DNA of 64,000 bases from Pandoraea commovens (GTDB lineage: Bacteria; Pseudomonadota; Gammaproteobacteria; Burkholderiales; Burkholderiaceae), in contig NZ_CABPSA010000002.1 in assembly GCF_902459615.1 (NCBI RefSeq), positions 856,872-920,871 on the forward strand. The letters are read 5' to 3'. Below are positions 18,793 through 28,844 of the stretch, one piece after another. A model generated the notes under the pieces. The model was not told where the DNA came from and did no database searches. It saw only the letters and a program-made list of their open reading frames with translations. Made by a program: the position numbers and the translations under genes. Position 1 is the first letter of the stretch; every line of letters starts with the position of its first letter.

Positions 18793-19206
18793 ATGGCTGG
18801 AATTCTGATCATTGCCCACGCACCGCTGGCTTCGGCCCTTCGCGAGTGCGTTTCGCACATCTACGGTGGTTGTCCGTCGCGCATCGGCGCGATCGACGTG
18901 GTCCCCGACCAGGACACGGCGGCGCTCGTAGACGTCGCAAAAGAGCGCCTCGCGCAATTGCGCGAAGAGAACGGCGTGCTGGTCCTCACCGATTTGTTTG
19001 GCGCGACGCCGTCGAATGTGGCGGCACAACTGGTGGGTCCGAAAGTGCGCGTGCTCGCGGGGGTCAACCTGTCGATGCTCATCAAAGCGGTGTGCTACCG
19101 CTCGGTGCCGCTCGATACGCTGGCGGAGAAGGTGCTTTCGGGCGGATCTAAAGGTATTCTGGAAGTCGGCGCGGGTGCGCCGGCCACACACACTACGTCA
19201 CACTGA
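18793..19206 (+). CDS. PTS EIIA component, mannose family
   Basis: 137-residue phosphotransferase EIIA domain of the mannose/sorbose type, phosphorylated at His9 (ILIIAHAPLAS) by HPr. No EIIB/IIC sugar permease is encoded nearby, so it belongs to the incomplete, regulatory PTS common in Burkholderiales, where the phosphorylation state signals carbon and storage-polymer status. The start at 18793 gives the conserved N-terminus. The gene is 3 bp from ptsH, so the three PTS genes are co-transcribed. Confidence 0.9.
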   Translation: MAGILIIAHAPLASALRECVSHIYGGCPSRIGAIDVVPDQDTAALVDVAKERLAQLREENGVLVLTDLFGATPSNVAAQLVGPKVRVLAGVNLSMLIKAVCYRSVPLDTLAEKVLSGGSKGILEVGAGAPATHTTSH

Positions 19207-19209
19207 AAC

Positions 19210-19479
19210 ATGCTTCGACAAGAAACGACGATCGTAAATAAATTGGGCTTGCACGCCCGGGCATCCGCAAAACTGACGCAACTGGCGGCGAAATTTCAGA
19301 GTGAGGTCTGGCTGACCCGGAACGGTCGGCGTATCAACGCGAAGAGCATCATGGGCGTCATGATGCTGGCAGCCGGCATCGGCTCGACGGTGGAAGTCGA
19401 GACCGAAGGCTCGGATGAGGCTCAGGCCATGAAGGAAATCCTCGACCTCATCGCGAACAAGTTCGGCGAAGGGGAATAA
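19210..19479 (+). CDS. ptsH: Phosphocarrier protein HPr
   Basis: 89-residue HPr with the catalytic His15 (GLHARAS) and Ser46 (NAKSIMGVMML), the site used by HPr kinase in organisms that have it. It relays phosphate from EI (ptsI, downstream) to the EIIA protein encoded just upstream. Confidence 0.95.
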   Translation: MLRQETTIVNKLGLHARASAKLTQLAAKFQSEVWLTRNGRRINAKSIMGVMMLAAGIGSTVEVETEGSDEAQAMKEILDLIANKFGEGE

Positions 19480-19639
19480 GGCCTTGCGGAAGTGATGTGG
19501 CGTCGGCAGGCGCGCCGCATCTTGCAGCACACCGGCATCTTGCGGGCCGTGCTGTCGCCGCACCGCCGCTCGCTGTCCCGAGGGCAGTAATACACATAGA
19601 ATTCGGTCGAATCACCGCCTCTGAACTGGGGAGACTTCC

Positions 19640-21376
19640 TTGTCTTTCACCCTGCACGGCATTCCCGTTTCCCGCGGCATCGCGATCGGACGCGCTTATT
19701 TGCTCGCGCCCGCCACGCTCGATGTCCCGCACTACCTGCTCGATCCCAGCCAGATCGATGACGAAGTCGCGCGCTTCCAAAGTGCTCAGGCGACTGTCCA
19801 GCAGGAACTCGACACCCTCAAGGAAGAACTGCCCGACGATGCGCCCGGCGAGATGGGCGCGTTTCTCGATGTTCACTCCCTGATTCTGAACGACACGCTG
19901 CTGGTCGACGCCGTCGTCAAACTCATTCGCGAGCGTCGCTACAACGCGGAGTGGGCGCTGACGACGCAACTCGAAGTGCTCGTTGCACGCTTCGAGGACA
20001 TTGAAGACGAGTATCTGCGCGAGCGTCGCGCCGACATCGAACAGGTCACGGAGCGTGTGCTCAAGGCCCTTGCGGGTGCACCCGGCATTCGCCATGCTGT
20101 GGCCGAGACGCCACGCGACGACATGATCGTCGTGGCCCGCGACATCGCCCCGGCGGACATGCTGCAATTCAAGTCGCAGACGTTCAAGGGGTTTGTCACG
20201 GATCTCGGCGGCAAGACGTCGCATACCGCCATCGTTGCCCGAAGTCTCGGCATTCCGGCGGCGGTCGGCGTGGCGCAGGCGAGTCTGCTCGTCAAGCAGG
20301 ACGACGTCATCATCATCGACGGCGATCACGGCATCGTCATCGTTGACCCGGCGCCGATCGTGCTCGAAGAGTACAGCTACCGGCAAAGCGAGCGTGCGCT
20401 GGAAGAGCGTCGCTTGCAGCGCCTGAAGCACTCCCCGGCACAAACCATCGACGGCACGCCCATCGAGCTGTTCGCCAACATCGAATTGCCGGAAGACGCC
20501 AAGACGGCCGTCGATGCGGGCGCGGTCGGTGTGGGCCTGTTCCGCACCGAGTTCCTCTTCATGAACGAGGAGGAAGCGCCGGAGGAAGAGGCGCAGTTCG
20601 AGGCGTACAAGCGCGCGGTGGAGGCGATGCACGGTCTGCCCCTCACGATCCGGACCATCGACGTAGGGGCCGACAAGCCGCTCGACAGCCACGAGACGTA
20701 CGAAACCGCGCCGAACCCGGCGTTGGGACTGCGCGCGATTCGCTGGAGTCTGTCGGAGCCGCGTATGTTCCTCACGCAACTGCGCGCGATTCTGCGGGCA
20801 TCGGCGTTCGGCAAGGTGCAGATTCTGTTCCCGATGCTGGCCCACGCGCAGGAAATCGATCAGACGCTCGAACTCGTGCGTGAAGCGAAAGCGCAACTCG
20901 ACGCCGCCGGTCTGCTCTACGACCCGAACGTGAAGCTCGGCGCGATGATCGAGGTGCCCGCCGCCGCCCTCACCGTGCCCATGTTCCTGAAGCGGCTCGA
21001 CTTCCTGTCCATCGGCACGAACGACCTGATTCAGTACACGCTGGCGATCGACCGCGCCGACAATGCCGTCGCGCATCTGTACGACCCGCTGCATCCGGCG
21101 GTGCTGCGTCTCATCGCCATGACGATTCGTGAAGCACACGCTTTCGGCGTGCCGGTCGCCGTGTGCGGCGAAATGGCGGGGGATCCGACGGCGACGCGTC
21201 TATTGCTCGGCATGGGGTTGCGCGAGTTTTCGATGCACCCGAGTCAGTTGCTTCAGGTCAAGCAGGAGATTCTGCGTGCGCATTTGCCGGATCTGGAGCG
21301 GCCGGTGCAGGAGCTGCTCGCCGCGACCGAACCTGAAGAAATGCAGGCCGCACTGGCGAGACTTGCGGTGGCCTGA
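19640..21376 (+). CDS. ptsI: Phosphoenolpyruvate-protein phosphotransferase (Enzyme I)
   Basis: Takes phosphate from phosphoenolpyruvate and passes it to HPr; 578 residues, full length. The phosphorylated histidine is about residue 195 in GGKTSHTAIVARS, followed by FRTEFLFMN, the PEP-site region and the family phrase LSIGTNDLIQYTLAIDR, and CGEMAGDP. The start is a TTG at 19640, supported by GGGGAGA five bases before it and by the conserved N-terminus (SFTLHGIPVSRGIAIGRA); no in-frame ATG fits. A strong terminator follows. Confidence 0.95.
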   Translation: MSFTLHGIPVSRGIAIGRAYLLAPATLDVPHYLLDPSQIDDEVARFQSAQATVQQELDTLKEELPDDAPGEMGAFLDVHSLILNDTLLVDAVVKLIRERRYNAEWALTTQLEVLVARFEDIEDEYLRERRADIEQVTERVLKALAGAPGIRHAVAETPRDDMIVVARDIAPADMLQFKSQTFKGFVTDLGGKTSHTAIVARSLGIPAAVGVAQASLLVKQDDVIIIDGDHGIVIVDPAPIVLEEYSYRQSERALEERRLQRLKHSPAQTIDGTPIELFANIELPEDAKTAVDAGAVGVGLFRTEFLFMNEEEAPEEEAQFEAYKRAVEAMHGLPLTIRTIDVGADKPLDSHETYETAPNPALGLRAIRWSLSEPRMFLTQLRAILRASAFGKVQILFPMLAHAQEIDQTLELVREAKAQLDAAGLLYDPNVKLGAMIEVPAAALTVPMFLKRLDFLSIGTNDLIQYTLAIDRADNAVAHLYDPLHPAVLRLIAMTIREAHAFGVPVAVCGEMAGDPTATRLLLGMGLREFSMHPSQLLQVKQEILRAHLPDLERPVQELLAATEPEEMQAALARLAVA

Positions 21377-21401
21377 TCGGCCGACGTGCGTCGCACAACG
21401 C

Positions 21402-21438
21402 AAAAGCGGACGCTCCCGTGAGGAAGCGTCCGCTTTTT
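21402..21438 (+). terminator. Bidirectional terminator between ptsI and the moeB-like gene
   Basis: 13-bp perfect stem (21402-21414 with 21425-21437, 10-base loop) flanked by A- and T-tracts on both sides; serves convergent transcription. Confidence 0.93.
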
Positions 21439-21518
21439 CTTTCTCGCTGATCGATGGCGAGGCGCGTGGCCGAAATTTAGGACGACGCCGGGCGCGTCCT
21501 CAGCCATTCCCCAAGCAA

Positions 21519-22271
21519 TCAGTGCCGCTGCCCGCAGACTTTACATTCCGGATTGCGGGCGCAATGCATGGTGTGCCAACTCATCTTGCGACCGTCGAGC
21601 ATCTGAAGACGGCCCACGAGCGGCGTGCCGATGCCAGTGATCAGCTTGATCGCCTCGGCGGCCTGCATGCTCCCGATGATGCCGACGAGCGGTGCGAGCA
21701 CGCCCATCGTGGCGCAGGCTTGCTCGGGGAACGGCTCGTCCGCCGGGAAAATGCACTCATAGCAGGGCGACGCGTCGTTGCGCACGTCGAACACGCTGAT
21801 CTGTCCGTCGAAGCGCAGCGCTGCGCCCGAGACCAACGGCACACCGGCAGCGACGCAGGCGCGATTGACCGCGTGACGTGTCGCGAAGTTGTCTGAGCCG
21901 TCGAGCACGACGGTGGCACCGCGTGCGATTGTCGTCAGACGGGCTTCGTCCACGCGCTCGTTGATGACGTCGACGACCACACCCGGATTGATGCGCGCGA
22001 TGCGCTCGCGACCGGATTCAACCTTCGGCTGTCCGACGCTCTGCGTATCGTGAAGAATCTGGCGTTGCAGATTGGTGAGATCGACGGTGTCGTCGTCGAT
22101 CAGCGTGATGTGTCCGACGCCTGACGCTGCGAGATAGAGCGCAGCGGGCGAGCCGAGACCGCCCGCACCGACGATGACCGCGTGCGCGGCAAGCAGACGC
22201 TCCTGGCCCTCGATGCCGAGTTCGTCGAGCAAGATATGGCGGGAGTAACGCAGCAACTGATCGTCGTTCAT
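21519..22271 (-). CDS. MoeB/ThiF-family adenylyltransferase
   Basis: E1-like enzyme that adenylates the C-terminal glycine of a ubiquitin-like sulfur carrier (MoaD or ThiS) for molybdopterin or thiamine synthesis; 250 residues. The nucleotide motif GAGGLGSPAALYLAASGVG, the following DDDTVDLTNLQRQ, the Cys after EQA (EQACATMG), and two CxxC pairs of the structural zinc (CYEC and CKVC) are all present. No rhodanese domain is fused; a separate rhodanese gene is 3 kb away. MoeB versus ThiF cannot be settled from sequence. A terminator separates it from the upstream protease gene. Confidence 0.9.
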   Translation of the reverse strand: MNDDQLLRYSRHILLDELGIEGQERLLAAHAVIVGAGGLGSPAALYLAASGVGHITLIDDDTVDLTNLQRQILHDTQSVGQPKVESGRERIARINPGVVVDVINERVDEARLTTIARGATVVLDGSDNFATRHAVNRACVAAGVPLVSGAALRFDGQISVFDVRNDASPCYECIFPADEPFPEQACATMGVLAPLVGIIGSMQAAEAIKLITGIGTPLVGRLQMLDGRKMSWHTMHCARNPECKVCGQRH

Positions 22272-22289
22272 CGCAAAACGGAAAGGGAT

Positions 22290-22323
22290 AAAAAAACCGT
22301 GCCGGCTTTCGCGGGCACGGTTT
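22290..22323 (-). terminator. Intrinsic terminator of the S41 protease gene
   Basis: AAACCGTGCC / GGCACGGTTT 10-bp stem followed on the minus strand by a run of T; lies 19 bp beyond the protease stop and before the moeB-like start. Confidence 0.9.
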
Positions 22324-22341
22324 GTAGTGTAAAGCCGTTGC

Positions 22342-23898
22342 TTATTTCTTGTCCGCAGGCTTGGCCGGCACGACGGTGTCCGTCTTCGGATCCGTCTTGG
22401 CACCGGCAGCCGGTGCTGCGGCCTTCGAAGCGTCCTTCGGCAGCGGGCCGGCGTTGGCTTCGAGGCGCGACTTGGTGCGCTGGACCGGTTCGCCCTTGAT
22501 CTGGTGAACGGCCTGCTGGAGCATGAAGTCGTCGGCACTGCCCAGATCCGGCAGACGTTCTTCGCGTTCCTTCTTGCGCTCGTCCGGCGTCTTCTTCGCG
22601 TTCTCTTCTTCGAGGCGGCGCAGTTCTTCCAGACGGCGGGCTTCGCGTGCGTCGATTTCCTTCTGCTCGTCAGGCGTTTGCGTGTTGTGCAGGTGGTTCT
22701 GGTAATCGATTTCGCGCGTAACCAGCACGTCGTCCGGATCGCCCTTCGGATTCTGGTCGACCGGCACGTCCGGCTTGATACCGATGGACTGGATCGAGCG
22801 GCCGCTCGGCGTGTAGTAGTAAGCCGTGGTCAGACGCAGTGCCGTGTCCGGGCCCATCTGACGTACGGTCTGGACCGAGCCCTTGCCGAACGTCGTCTTG
22901 CCCATGATGATGGCGCGCTTCGAATCTTGCAGGGCGCCGGCCACGATTTCCGAGGCGGACGCCGAGTAAGCGTTCACCAGCACGACCATCGGCACCGTCT
23001 TCCAGATCGGGGCTTCGCCCTTGAGCGGATCGTCCGGGCTGGCCGACAGACGGTAGTTGTCGAAGGTCGCCTTGTACGTCTGCTTGGCGTCTTCGATCTG
23101 ACCGTTGGTGGACACGACCACCGCGCCTTCCTTCAGGAATGCAGCGGACACGCCGACAGCCGACTGGAGAATGCCGCCACCGTTGTTACGCAGATCGAGG
23201 ATCAGGCCCTTGAGCGGTTGGTCCTTGGCCAGTTCCTGGAGCTTCTTGGCCAGATCCGGCACGGTGCGTTCCTGGAAGCTGGTGATGCGCACGTAACCGA
23301 TACCCGGTTCGAGCAGCTTGCCCTTGATGCTCTGGACACGAATCTCGGCACGCACGATCGAGACCGGGAACGTGCGCTCTTCCGACTTGCGGAAGATCGT
23401 CAGCGTGACCTTGCTGCCCGGGGCGCCGCGCATGCGCTTGACCGCCTGATCGAGCGTCATGCCGCGCACGGGCTTGTCGTCGATGCGGGTGATCAGGTCG
23501 CCGGGCTTCAGGCCGGCCTTGAACGCGGGGCTATCTTCGATCGGGGAGATGACCTTCACGAGGCCGTCTTCCTGCGAGATCTCGATGCCGAGACCGGCGA
23601 AGCGGCCGCGCGTCTGTTCCTGGAGTTCTTTGTATTCGTCCTTGTCGAGATACGACGAATGCGGGTCGAGGCTTGACACCATCCCCTTGATGGCAGCGGT
23701 CAGCAACTTCTTGTCGTCGACCGGCTGCACATATTCGCGCTTGATCTGGCCGAACACTTCGGCCAGCAGACGAAGCTGTTCGAGCGGCAACGGCGTGGTA
23801 GCGCTTTGGGCGGATGCCTGCGAGAACGCGAGGGTGGCAGCCGCACCGGTCGCGAGGCCCAGCACGATCAGGCCGATGTGTTTGAGGGTTTGGCGCAT
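22342..23898 (-). CDS. S41 family C-terminal processing peptidase (CtpA/Prc type)
   Basis: Periplasmic serine protease that trims or degrades proteins from their C-terminus, often a cell-wall hydrolase or its regulator; 518 residues. Signal/anchor segment at about 8-25, PDZ domain (GIEISQEDGLVKVISPIEDSPA... LKPGDLITRIDD), then the catalytic core with Ser in NAYSASASEI and Lys in GKTTFGKGSVQ. The last 130 residues are a charged coiled coil (EARRLEELRRLEEENAKK) and a Lys/Ala/Pro-rich tail, longer than most family members. Start at 23898 chosen for the signal sequence. Confidence 0.92.
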   Translation of the reverse strand: MRQTLKHIGLIVLGLATGAAATLAFSQASAQSATTPLPLEQLRLLAEVFGQIKREYVQPVDDKKLLTAAIKGMVSSLDPHSSYLDKDEYKELQEQTRGRFAGLGIEISQEDGLVKVISPIEDSPAFKAGLKPGDLITRIDDKPVRGMTLDQAVKRMRGAPGSKVTLTIFRKSEERTFPVSIVRAEIRVQSIKGKLLEPGIGYVRITSFQERTVPDLAKKLQELAKDQPLKGLILDLRNNGGGILQSAVGVSAAFLKEGAVVVSTNGQIEDAKQTYKATFDNYRLSASPDDPLKGEAPIWKTVPMVVLVNAYSASASEIVAGALQDSKRAIIMGKTTFGKGSVQTVRQMGPDTALRLTTAYYYTPSGRSIQSIGIKPDVPVDQNPKGDPDDVLVTREIDYQNHLHNTQTPDEQKEIDAREARRLEELRRLEEENAKKTPDERKKEREERLPDLGSADDFMLQQAVHQIKGEPVQRTKSRLEANAGPLPKDASKAAAPAAGAKTDPKTDTVVPAKPADKK

Positions 23899-24392
23899 AT
23901 AGGCGTGGAATTCCCGGAATTTTGGGGCGCACGCCAATGGGCGCGCGCACTTTGGCGAAGTATAACCGTTTGCCCGCAGGCGGGACATTGCCCATTCGAC
24001 AGGGACTTTTCCTGAGTGGTTCTACGAAAAGTTCCGTTCCAGGCCATGTTGCACGGCGAATTTCGTCGAACGTCGCCCGATAGTGTGTCGCTTTCGCCGG
24101 TGGGGCGTGCCCGCGCCAAGGATCGCCTGACTGCGTGCAGACGCAAGGGATGCGCGGAATTCGTGTTACCGCGTATTACGGATGCCTACGCGCGCTTGGG
24201 GAAATGCACAGAAAAGCGTAGGGATTCCCCCGAGAGATCGGAGATTTCGGGGGTCGCGAAGGCCGGCTGCATGGTGAGTCTGAAGCGAGGGCGCGTGCGG
24301 CGAGATGGCGGGAAGATGGCGAGAATGCCAGAGAGCGGCTGCGACGTTCGCCCGAAAGAGAGCGTCGCAGCCGTCAGCACGTTGGCTGAGAC
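23899..24392. other. Intergenic region between the S41 protease and gpmA
   Basis: About 495 bp with no gene I can support. Near the protease gene is a minus-strand -10-like TATACT (complement of 23959-23964). Close to the gpmA stop is a 10-bp perfect inverted repeat GGCTGCGACG / CGTCGCAGCC (24337-24346 with 24363-24372), which could form the 3' stem of the gpmA mRNA but lacks a U-tract. Confidence 0.5.
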
Positions 24393-25139
24393 TTACTTCG
24401 ACTTGCCTTGCGCAGCGACGGCAGCCAGTGCACCGGCGATCTTGTCCTGATCGCCCAGATAGTAATGACGGATCGGCTTGAGATCGGCGTCCAGTTCATA
24501 CACGAGCGGCGTGCCGTTCGGAATGTTCAGGCCGGCGATGTCGTCGTCCGAAATATTGTCGAGGTGCTTGATGAGGGCACGCAGCGAGTTGCCATGCGCG
24601 GCGACCAGCACTTGCTTGCCCGCACGCACGGCCGGGGCGATCGACTCGTTCCACAGCGGCAGCACGCGCGCCACCGTGTCCTTCAGGCACTCGGTGAGCG
24701 GAATCTCTTCACGCTTGAGCTTGGCGTAACGCGGATCGTTGTACGAGCTGCGTTCGTCATCCGCGGCCAGCGGCGGCGGCGGCGTGTCGTAGCTGCGACG
24801 CCACACATGGACCTGATCGTCGCCGTACTTCGCGGCCGTCTCAGCCTTGTTCAGACCGGCGAGCGCACCGTAGTGACGCTCGTTCAGACGCCAGCTGTGC
24901 ACCACCGGAATCCACATCTGGTCCATTGCGTCCTGCACGTGCCAGAGCGTGCGGATGGCGCGTTTGAGCACCGAGGTGTAGGCGAGGTCGAATTTGAAAC
25001 CGGCTTCGGCGAGCAGATTGCCGGCCTGGCTGGCTTCGGCGACGCCCTTTTCGGTCAGGTCGACGTCGACCCATCCCGTGAAGCGGTTTTCTTTGTTCCA
25101 CGTCGATTCGCCGTGGCGGATAAGAACGAGCTTGTACAT
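24393..25139 (-). CDS. gpmA: 2,3-bisphosphoglycerate-dependent phosphoglycerate mutase
   Basis: Glycolytic interconversion of 3- and 2-phosphoglycerate; 248 residues, standard length. Catalytic histidines are in LIRHGEST (His9) and [10 protein letters not shown], with the acid/base Glu in LNERHYGAL and the family signature [11 protein letters not shown]. The ATG at 25139 gives the conserved start [10 protein letters not shown]. Divergent from the rhodanese gene. Confidence 0.96.
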   Translation of the reverse strand: MYKLVLIRHGESTWNKENRFTGWVDVDLTEKGVAEASQAGNLLAEAGFKFDLAYTSVLKRAIRTLWHVQDAMDQMWIPVVHSWRLNERHYGALAGLNKAETAAKYGDDQVHVWRRSYDTPPPPLAADDERSSYNDPRYAKLKREEIPLTECLKDTVARVLPLWNESIAPAVRAGKQVLVAAHGNSLRALIKHLDNISDDDIAGLNIPNGTPLVYELDADLKPIRHYYLGDQDKIAGALAAVAAQGKSK

Positions 25140-25371
25140 AAGCAAACTTCAGTCAGAGTAGGAAAGCGGGGGCAGCCGACGGAGGCGGGGCAGTTCGTTG
25201 CATCGGGCGGAGCCAGGCCCGGTAAGGGTTTGGCGTCACTTCGCGGTGACATTCGGGGCTTCGCAAAGGGAGCCGCCGACGCCCGGCGCAACGATTGGCA
25301 ACGAGACCCGTCGGCGCAATCACGGAATATTTTATAATGATCGGATTCTTTTGATATTTTTCAGGTGGTTT

Positions 25372-25779
25372 GTGAAGTTCTTTGCCGATTACACCAACCT
25401 CGCGCTGATCGCCATCGCCCTCGTTTCGGGCGGCATGCTGGCCTGGCCGGTATTCAAGCGCGGCGGTCGCGGTCTGTCGACCGTGGAAGCAACCCAGCTC
25501 ATCAACCGTAAGGGCGCCGTGGTGCTCGACGTGCGCACGGCTGAGGAATTTGCCGCTGGCCACCTGCCGTCTGCACGTAACGTGCCGCTCGACGACGTGG
25601 AGCAAAAGGTCGCGGGCGTCATCAAGAACAAGGCGGCTCCGGTCCTGATCGTCTGCAAGAGCGGCCAACGCTCGGCGCGCGCTCAGACGCTCCTTCGCAA
25701 TCTTGGTTATGCTGAGGCGTTCAGCCTTCAGGGCGGTGTTGCCGCCTGGCAGGAAGCCGGTTTGCCGGTGATCAAGTAA
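25372..25779 (+). CDS. Membrane-anchored rhodanese-like sulfurtransferase
   Basis: 135 residues from a GTG start at 25372 with AGGTGG just upstream. An N-terminal membrane helix (TNLALIAIALVSGGMLAWPVF) is followed by one rhodanese domain (VVLDVRTAEEFAAGHLPSARNVP) with the active cysteine loop CKSGQRSA. It can carry sulfur as a persulfide; the substrate is unknown. Followed closely by grxC and then secB, an arrangement common in beta-proteobacteria. A TATAAT (25333-25338) precedes it but no good -35 is seen. Confidence 0.88.
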   Translation: MKFFADYTNLALIAIALVSGGMLAWPVFKRGGRGLSTVEATQLINRKGAVVLDVRTAEEFAAGHLPSARNVPLDDVEQKVAGVIKNKAAPVLIVCKSGQRSARAQTLLRNLGYAEAFSLQGGVAAWQEAGLPVIK

Positions 25780-25795
25780 TCAAGGAGTTGCAGTC

Positions 25796-26056
25796 ATGCC
25801 GAAGATCGTGATGTACAGCACGCAAGTGTGCCCGTATTGCCAGATGGCGGAGCGCCTGCTGCGTCAGCGCGGTGTTCAGGAGATCGAGAAGATCCTGATC
25901 GACAAGGAACCGGCCCGTCGCGAAGAAATGATGTCGCGCACGGGGCGCCGCACCGTACCGCAAATTTACATCGACGAGCGTCATATTGGCGGTTACGACG
26001 ATCTGTCGGCACTCGATCGTGCCGGTGGTCTCGTTCCGCTCTTGCAAGCTGCCTGA
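25796..26056 (+). CDS. grxC: Glutaredoxin 3 (GrxC)
   Basis: 86-residue glutaredoxin that reduces disulfides with glutathione. Active site Cys-Pro-Tyr-Cys (QVCPYCQMAE), the TVPQIYIDERHIGG glutathione-binding loop and the GGYDDL end motif are intact. AAGGAG precedes the start; 16 bp after the rhodanese gene. Glutathione for it is made by gshA/gshB in this window. Confidence 0.95.
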   Translation: MPKIVMYSTQVCPYCQMAERLLRQRGVQEIEKILIDKEPARREEMMSRTGRRTVPQIYIDERHIGGYDDLSALDRAGGLVPLLQAA

Positions 26057-26078
26057 TACCGCCTGCAAAATAGTCGCC

Positions 26079-26100
26079 CAGCCGCGTTATTGCGCGGCTG
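26079..26100. repeat. 8-bp hairpin between grxC and secB
   Basis: CAGCCGCG (26079-26086) pairs with CGCGGCTG (26093-26100), 6-base loop, no U-tract; lies 21 bp before the secB start. It may attenuate or stabilise the grxC-secB transcript. Confidence 0.45.
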
Positions 26101-26121
26101 TCTCAATTCCAAGGAAACGAA

Positions 26122-26628
26122 ATGTCCGACCAGAATCAGCCGTTTTTCAGCATCCAGCGCGCCTACCTGAAAGATCTGTCGCTCGAGCAGCCGAATTCGC
26201 CCGCGATCTTCCTCGAGCAGGAGATGCCGACCGTTGAAGTGCAGTTGGACGTCGCCGCCGAGCGCCTGGCCGAGGAAATCTTCGAAGTCGCCGTGATCGC
26301 CACGGTGACGGCCAAGATCAAGGACAAGGTGGCCTTCCTGGTCGAAGGTAAGCAAGCCGGGATTTTCGAAATCCGCAACGTGCCGGTCGAACAGCTCGAT
26401 CCGCTCATCGGCATCGCCTGCCCGACGATCGTCTACCCGTACCTGCGCGCCAATGTGGCCGACACCATCAGCCGCGCTGGTTTCCAGCCGATCCATCTGG
26501 CTGAAGTGAACTTCCAGGCGCTGTACGAGCAACGTCTGGCACAACTGGCCGAGCAGCAAGCGGCCAACGGCGAGACGCCGGCCCCGGGCATCGTGATGCC
26601 TGACGGCTCGTCCGCCCAGACCCACTAA
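26122..26628 (+). CDS. secB: Protein-export chaperone SecB
   Basis: Tetrameric cytoplasmic chaperone that holds precursor proteins unfolded for SecA; 168 residues. Core motifs [22 protein letters not shown] and [21 protein letters not shown] are typical. AAGGAAACG precedes the ATG. The order grxC-secB-gpsA is conserved in proteobacteria. Confidence 0.96.
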   Translation: MSDQNQPFFSIQRAYLKDLSLEQPNSPAIFLEQEMPTVEVQLDVAAERLAEEIFEVAVIATVTAKIKDKVAFLVEGKQAGIFEIRNVPVEQLDPLIGIACPTIVYPYLRANVADTISRAGFQPIHLAEVNFQALYEQRLAQLAEQQAANGETPAPGIVMPDGSSAQTH

Positions 26629-26691
26629 GCGCTTGCGCTGCTTCGACGCCGTGGCCAGTACGCTAACCGGCCGCAGCGTCGAGATTTCCAC

Positions 26692-27711
26692 ATGAAGATT
26701 GCCGTATTCGGTGCAGGTGCCTGGGGCACCGCGATGGCGAGTCACATGGCAACACGCCATGACGTCGTCTTGTGGGCGCGCGACGCCGCGCTTGTGACGC
26801 AACTGGCCGCTACGCACGAGAATTCCGCTTACCTCCCCGGTTCCCCCTTATCTCCCCGTCTGCGTTTCGAAAGCGATTTCGAGACGGCGATGGCGCATGG
26901 CGCGGGCGATCACGCCTTGTGCGTTGCGGCCGTCCCCGTCGCCGGGTTGCGGGCGCTGGCTGGCCATATGGCCAAGGCCGCGAATGCGCCGAAAAACCTC
27001 ATCTGGCTGTGCAAGGGTTTCGAAGCGGATACAGGCCTGTTGCCGCACCAGATCGTGTCGGACGTTTTTCCTGCCGTCGCTGGTGGTTCGCTCTCCGGTC
27101 CCAGTTTTGCGCGAGAAGTTGCGAAGGGCTTGCCCGCCGCGCTGACGATTGCGAGTGCTGTCCCGTCCCTTTGCGAATTGACGATCAAGGCGAGCCACTT
27201 CGGCGCGTTGCGTATCTATTCGAGTGACGATCTTGTTGGTGTCGAAGTCGGCGGGGCCGTGAAAAACGTGCTCGCGATTGCGACAGGCGTGAGCGATGGG
27301 TTGGGTTTGGGGCTCAACGCACGTGCGGCTCTGATTACGCGCGGTCTGGCTGAAATGACCCGTCTGGGCGTTGCGCTGGGCGGCAAGCCCGAGACGTTCA
27401 TGGGGCTGACCGGCATGGGCGACCTGATTCTGACCGCTACCGGCGATCTGTCACGTAACCGCACTGTGGGTTTGCAGCTCGCATCGGGTAAGTCGCTGGA
27501 TGAGGTGTTGGCCTCGTTGGGCCATGTTGCCGAAGGCGTACGATGTGCGCGAGCGGTGCGCGATCTTGCCCGTGCGCATGGTGTCGAGATGCCGATTACG
27601 GACGCCGTTTGTGCAACGCTGTTCGAAGGGCTTCCGGCGCGTGCTGCGGTGGAGGCATTGCTACGTCGCGACGCCCGCGCAGAGCGCGAAGACGACGCCT
27701 CGCAGGACTGA
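26692..27711 (+). CDS. gpsA: NAD(P)H-dependent glycerol-3-phosphate dehydrogenase
   Basis: Makes sn-glycerol 3-phosphate from dihydroxyacetone phosphate for phospholipids; 339 residues. The nucleotide motif is [11 protein letters not shown] at the N-terminus; the catalytic Lys lies in [14 protein letters not shown] and the substrate region in [19 protein letters not shown]. Directly downstream of secB. Confidence 0.95.
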   Translation: MKIAVFGAGAWGTAMASHMATRHDVVLWARDAALVTQLAATHENSAYLPGSPLSPRLRFESDFETAMAHGAGDHALCVAAVPVAGLRALAGHMAKAANAPKNLIWLCKGFEADTGLLPHQIVSDVFPAVAGGSLSGPSFAREVAKGLPAALTIASAVPSLCELTIKASHFGALRIYSSDDLVGVEVGGAVKNVLAIATGVSDGLGLGLNARAALITRGLAEMTRLGVALGGKPETFMGLTGMGDLILTATGDLSRNRTVGLQLASGKSLDEVLASLGHVAEGVRCARAVRDLARAHGVEMPITDAVCATLFEGLPARAAVEALLRRDARAEREDDASQD

Positions 27712-27840
27712 GCGCAGCTTTCGCAGCACATCGAAGTTTTGCCGGACTTTCCGGTCGTTCGTCTGACCGCGAACCGACGGAAGGTCGTTCCCCTGCCACG
27801 GCTTTGGGCCGTCGGCACTCGCAACAAGGGAGAGATGCCC

Positions 27841-28383
27841 ATGTCGCAAGTTACCCGCCCCCATCGTCACCTGCACGCTTCGCAGGGTGACATCACGCAA
27901 TCCACGCTCGATGCCATCGTCAATGCCGCGAACGAATCGCTGCTGGGCGGCGGTGGCGTCGACGGTGCGATTCACCGCGCCGCAGGTCCGGAACTTCTGG
28001 ATGCTTGCCGTAAGCTTCACGGTTGTCCGACCGGACAGGCGAAGCTCACGCCGGGTTTTCGTCTCAAGGCAAAGTTCGTGATTCACACCGTGGGCCCGGT
28101 GTGGCACGGCGGTGCGAATGACGAACCCGCGCAACTCGCGAGTTGCTATCGCGAAAGCTTGCGTCTGGCGGCCGAGCAAGGGTGCCGGAGCGTGGCGATC
28201 CCCGCGATCAGTTGTGGCGTTTACGGATACCCGCCGGAGCTTGCCGTGCCGCTCGCCGTCTTCACCGTGAGTGACGCGCTGCCCCATTTTCCCGGCATCG
28301 AGCACGTTGAATTCGTGTGCTTCGACGCGGCGATGTTCGCGCTGTACCGGCGCGAACTGGAAAATCAGGATCCGCCAGCGTAA
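27841..28383 (+). CDS. Macro domain protein (ADP-ribose-binding or deacetylating)
   Basis: Single macro domain, 180 residues, of the YmdB / O-acetyl-ADP-ribose deacetylase type. The signature is clear: [34 protein letters not shown], followed by HTVGPVW and [11 protein letters not shown]. The ATG at 27841 is 8 bases from AGGGAG and is preferred over the ATG at 27835, which is too close. Role probably removal or sensing of ADP-ribose derivatives. The 3' end overlaps the convergent trmL by 19 bp. Confidence 0.92.
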   Translation: MSQVTRPHRHLHASQGDITQSTLDAIVNAANESLLGGGGVDGAIHRAAGPELLDACRKLHGCPTGQAKLTPGFRLKAKFVIHTVGPVWHGGANDEPAQLASCYRESLRLAAEQGCRSVAIPAISCGVYGYPPELAVPLAVFTVSDALPHFPGIEHVEFVCFDAAMFALYRRELENQDPPA

Positions 28384-28835
28384 TCCTGCTGACGCCATGC
28401 CTCGAAAACGACGACGGCGACGGTATTCGAGAGATTGAGACTCCGGTTGCCGGGACGCATCGGCAGACGCACACGTTGCGTCATGGCGAACGTGTCGAGC
28501 AGGTCCGGGTCCAGTCCCCGCGTTTCGGAGCCGAAGACGAACCAGTCGCCCGGCGCGAACGACAACTCGCCGAAGGGGCGCGATCCGCGTGTGGTCAGCG
28601 CGAACATGTGCGCAGGGTCGGGCGCTTCGGCAGCGAGAAACGCGGCCCAATCCCGATGCACTTTCATCTCTGCGTACTCGTGATAGTCGAGCCCGGCGCG
28701 TCGCATGCGCGCGTCGTCGAGCGGAAATCCGAGCGGTTCGATCAGATGCAACCGGGCACCCGTGTTGGCGCACAGACGGATGACGTTGCCGGTGTTCGGC
28801 GGGATTTCGGGCGAGACGAGAACGACGTTGAACAT
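28365..28835 (-). CDS. trmL: tRNA (cytidine(34)-2'-O)-methyltransferase TrmL
   Basis: SPOUT-family enzyme that methylates the wobble ribose of leucine tRNAs; 156 residues. Motifs: [24 protein letters not shown] at the start, [11 protein letters not shown], and the knot-forming [22 protein letters not shown] near the end. Convergent with the macro-domain gene (19 bp overlap); 10 bp before it on the same strand lies comF, so comF-trmL are one unit. Confidence 0.94.
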   Translation of the reverse strand: MFNVVLVSPEIPPNTGNVIRLCANTGARLHLIEPLGFPLDDARMRRAGLDYHEYAEMKVHRDWAAFLAAEAPDPAHMFALTTRGSRPFGELSFAPGDWFVFGSETRGLDPDLLDTFAMTQRVRLPMRPGNRSLNLSNTVAVVVFEAWRQQDYAGGS

Positions 28836-28844
28836 GAGTGTGAG

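Noticed and set aside
23899-24392. Protein-coding gene in the gap between the S41 protease and gpmA
   Set aside because: The longest frame (24016-24450, plus) runs into gpmA antisense and shows no domain or ribosome site.
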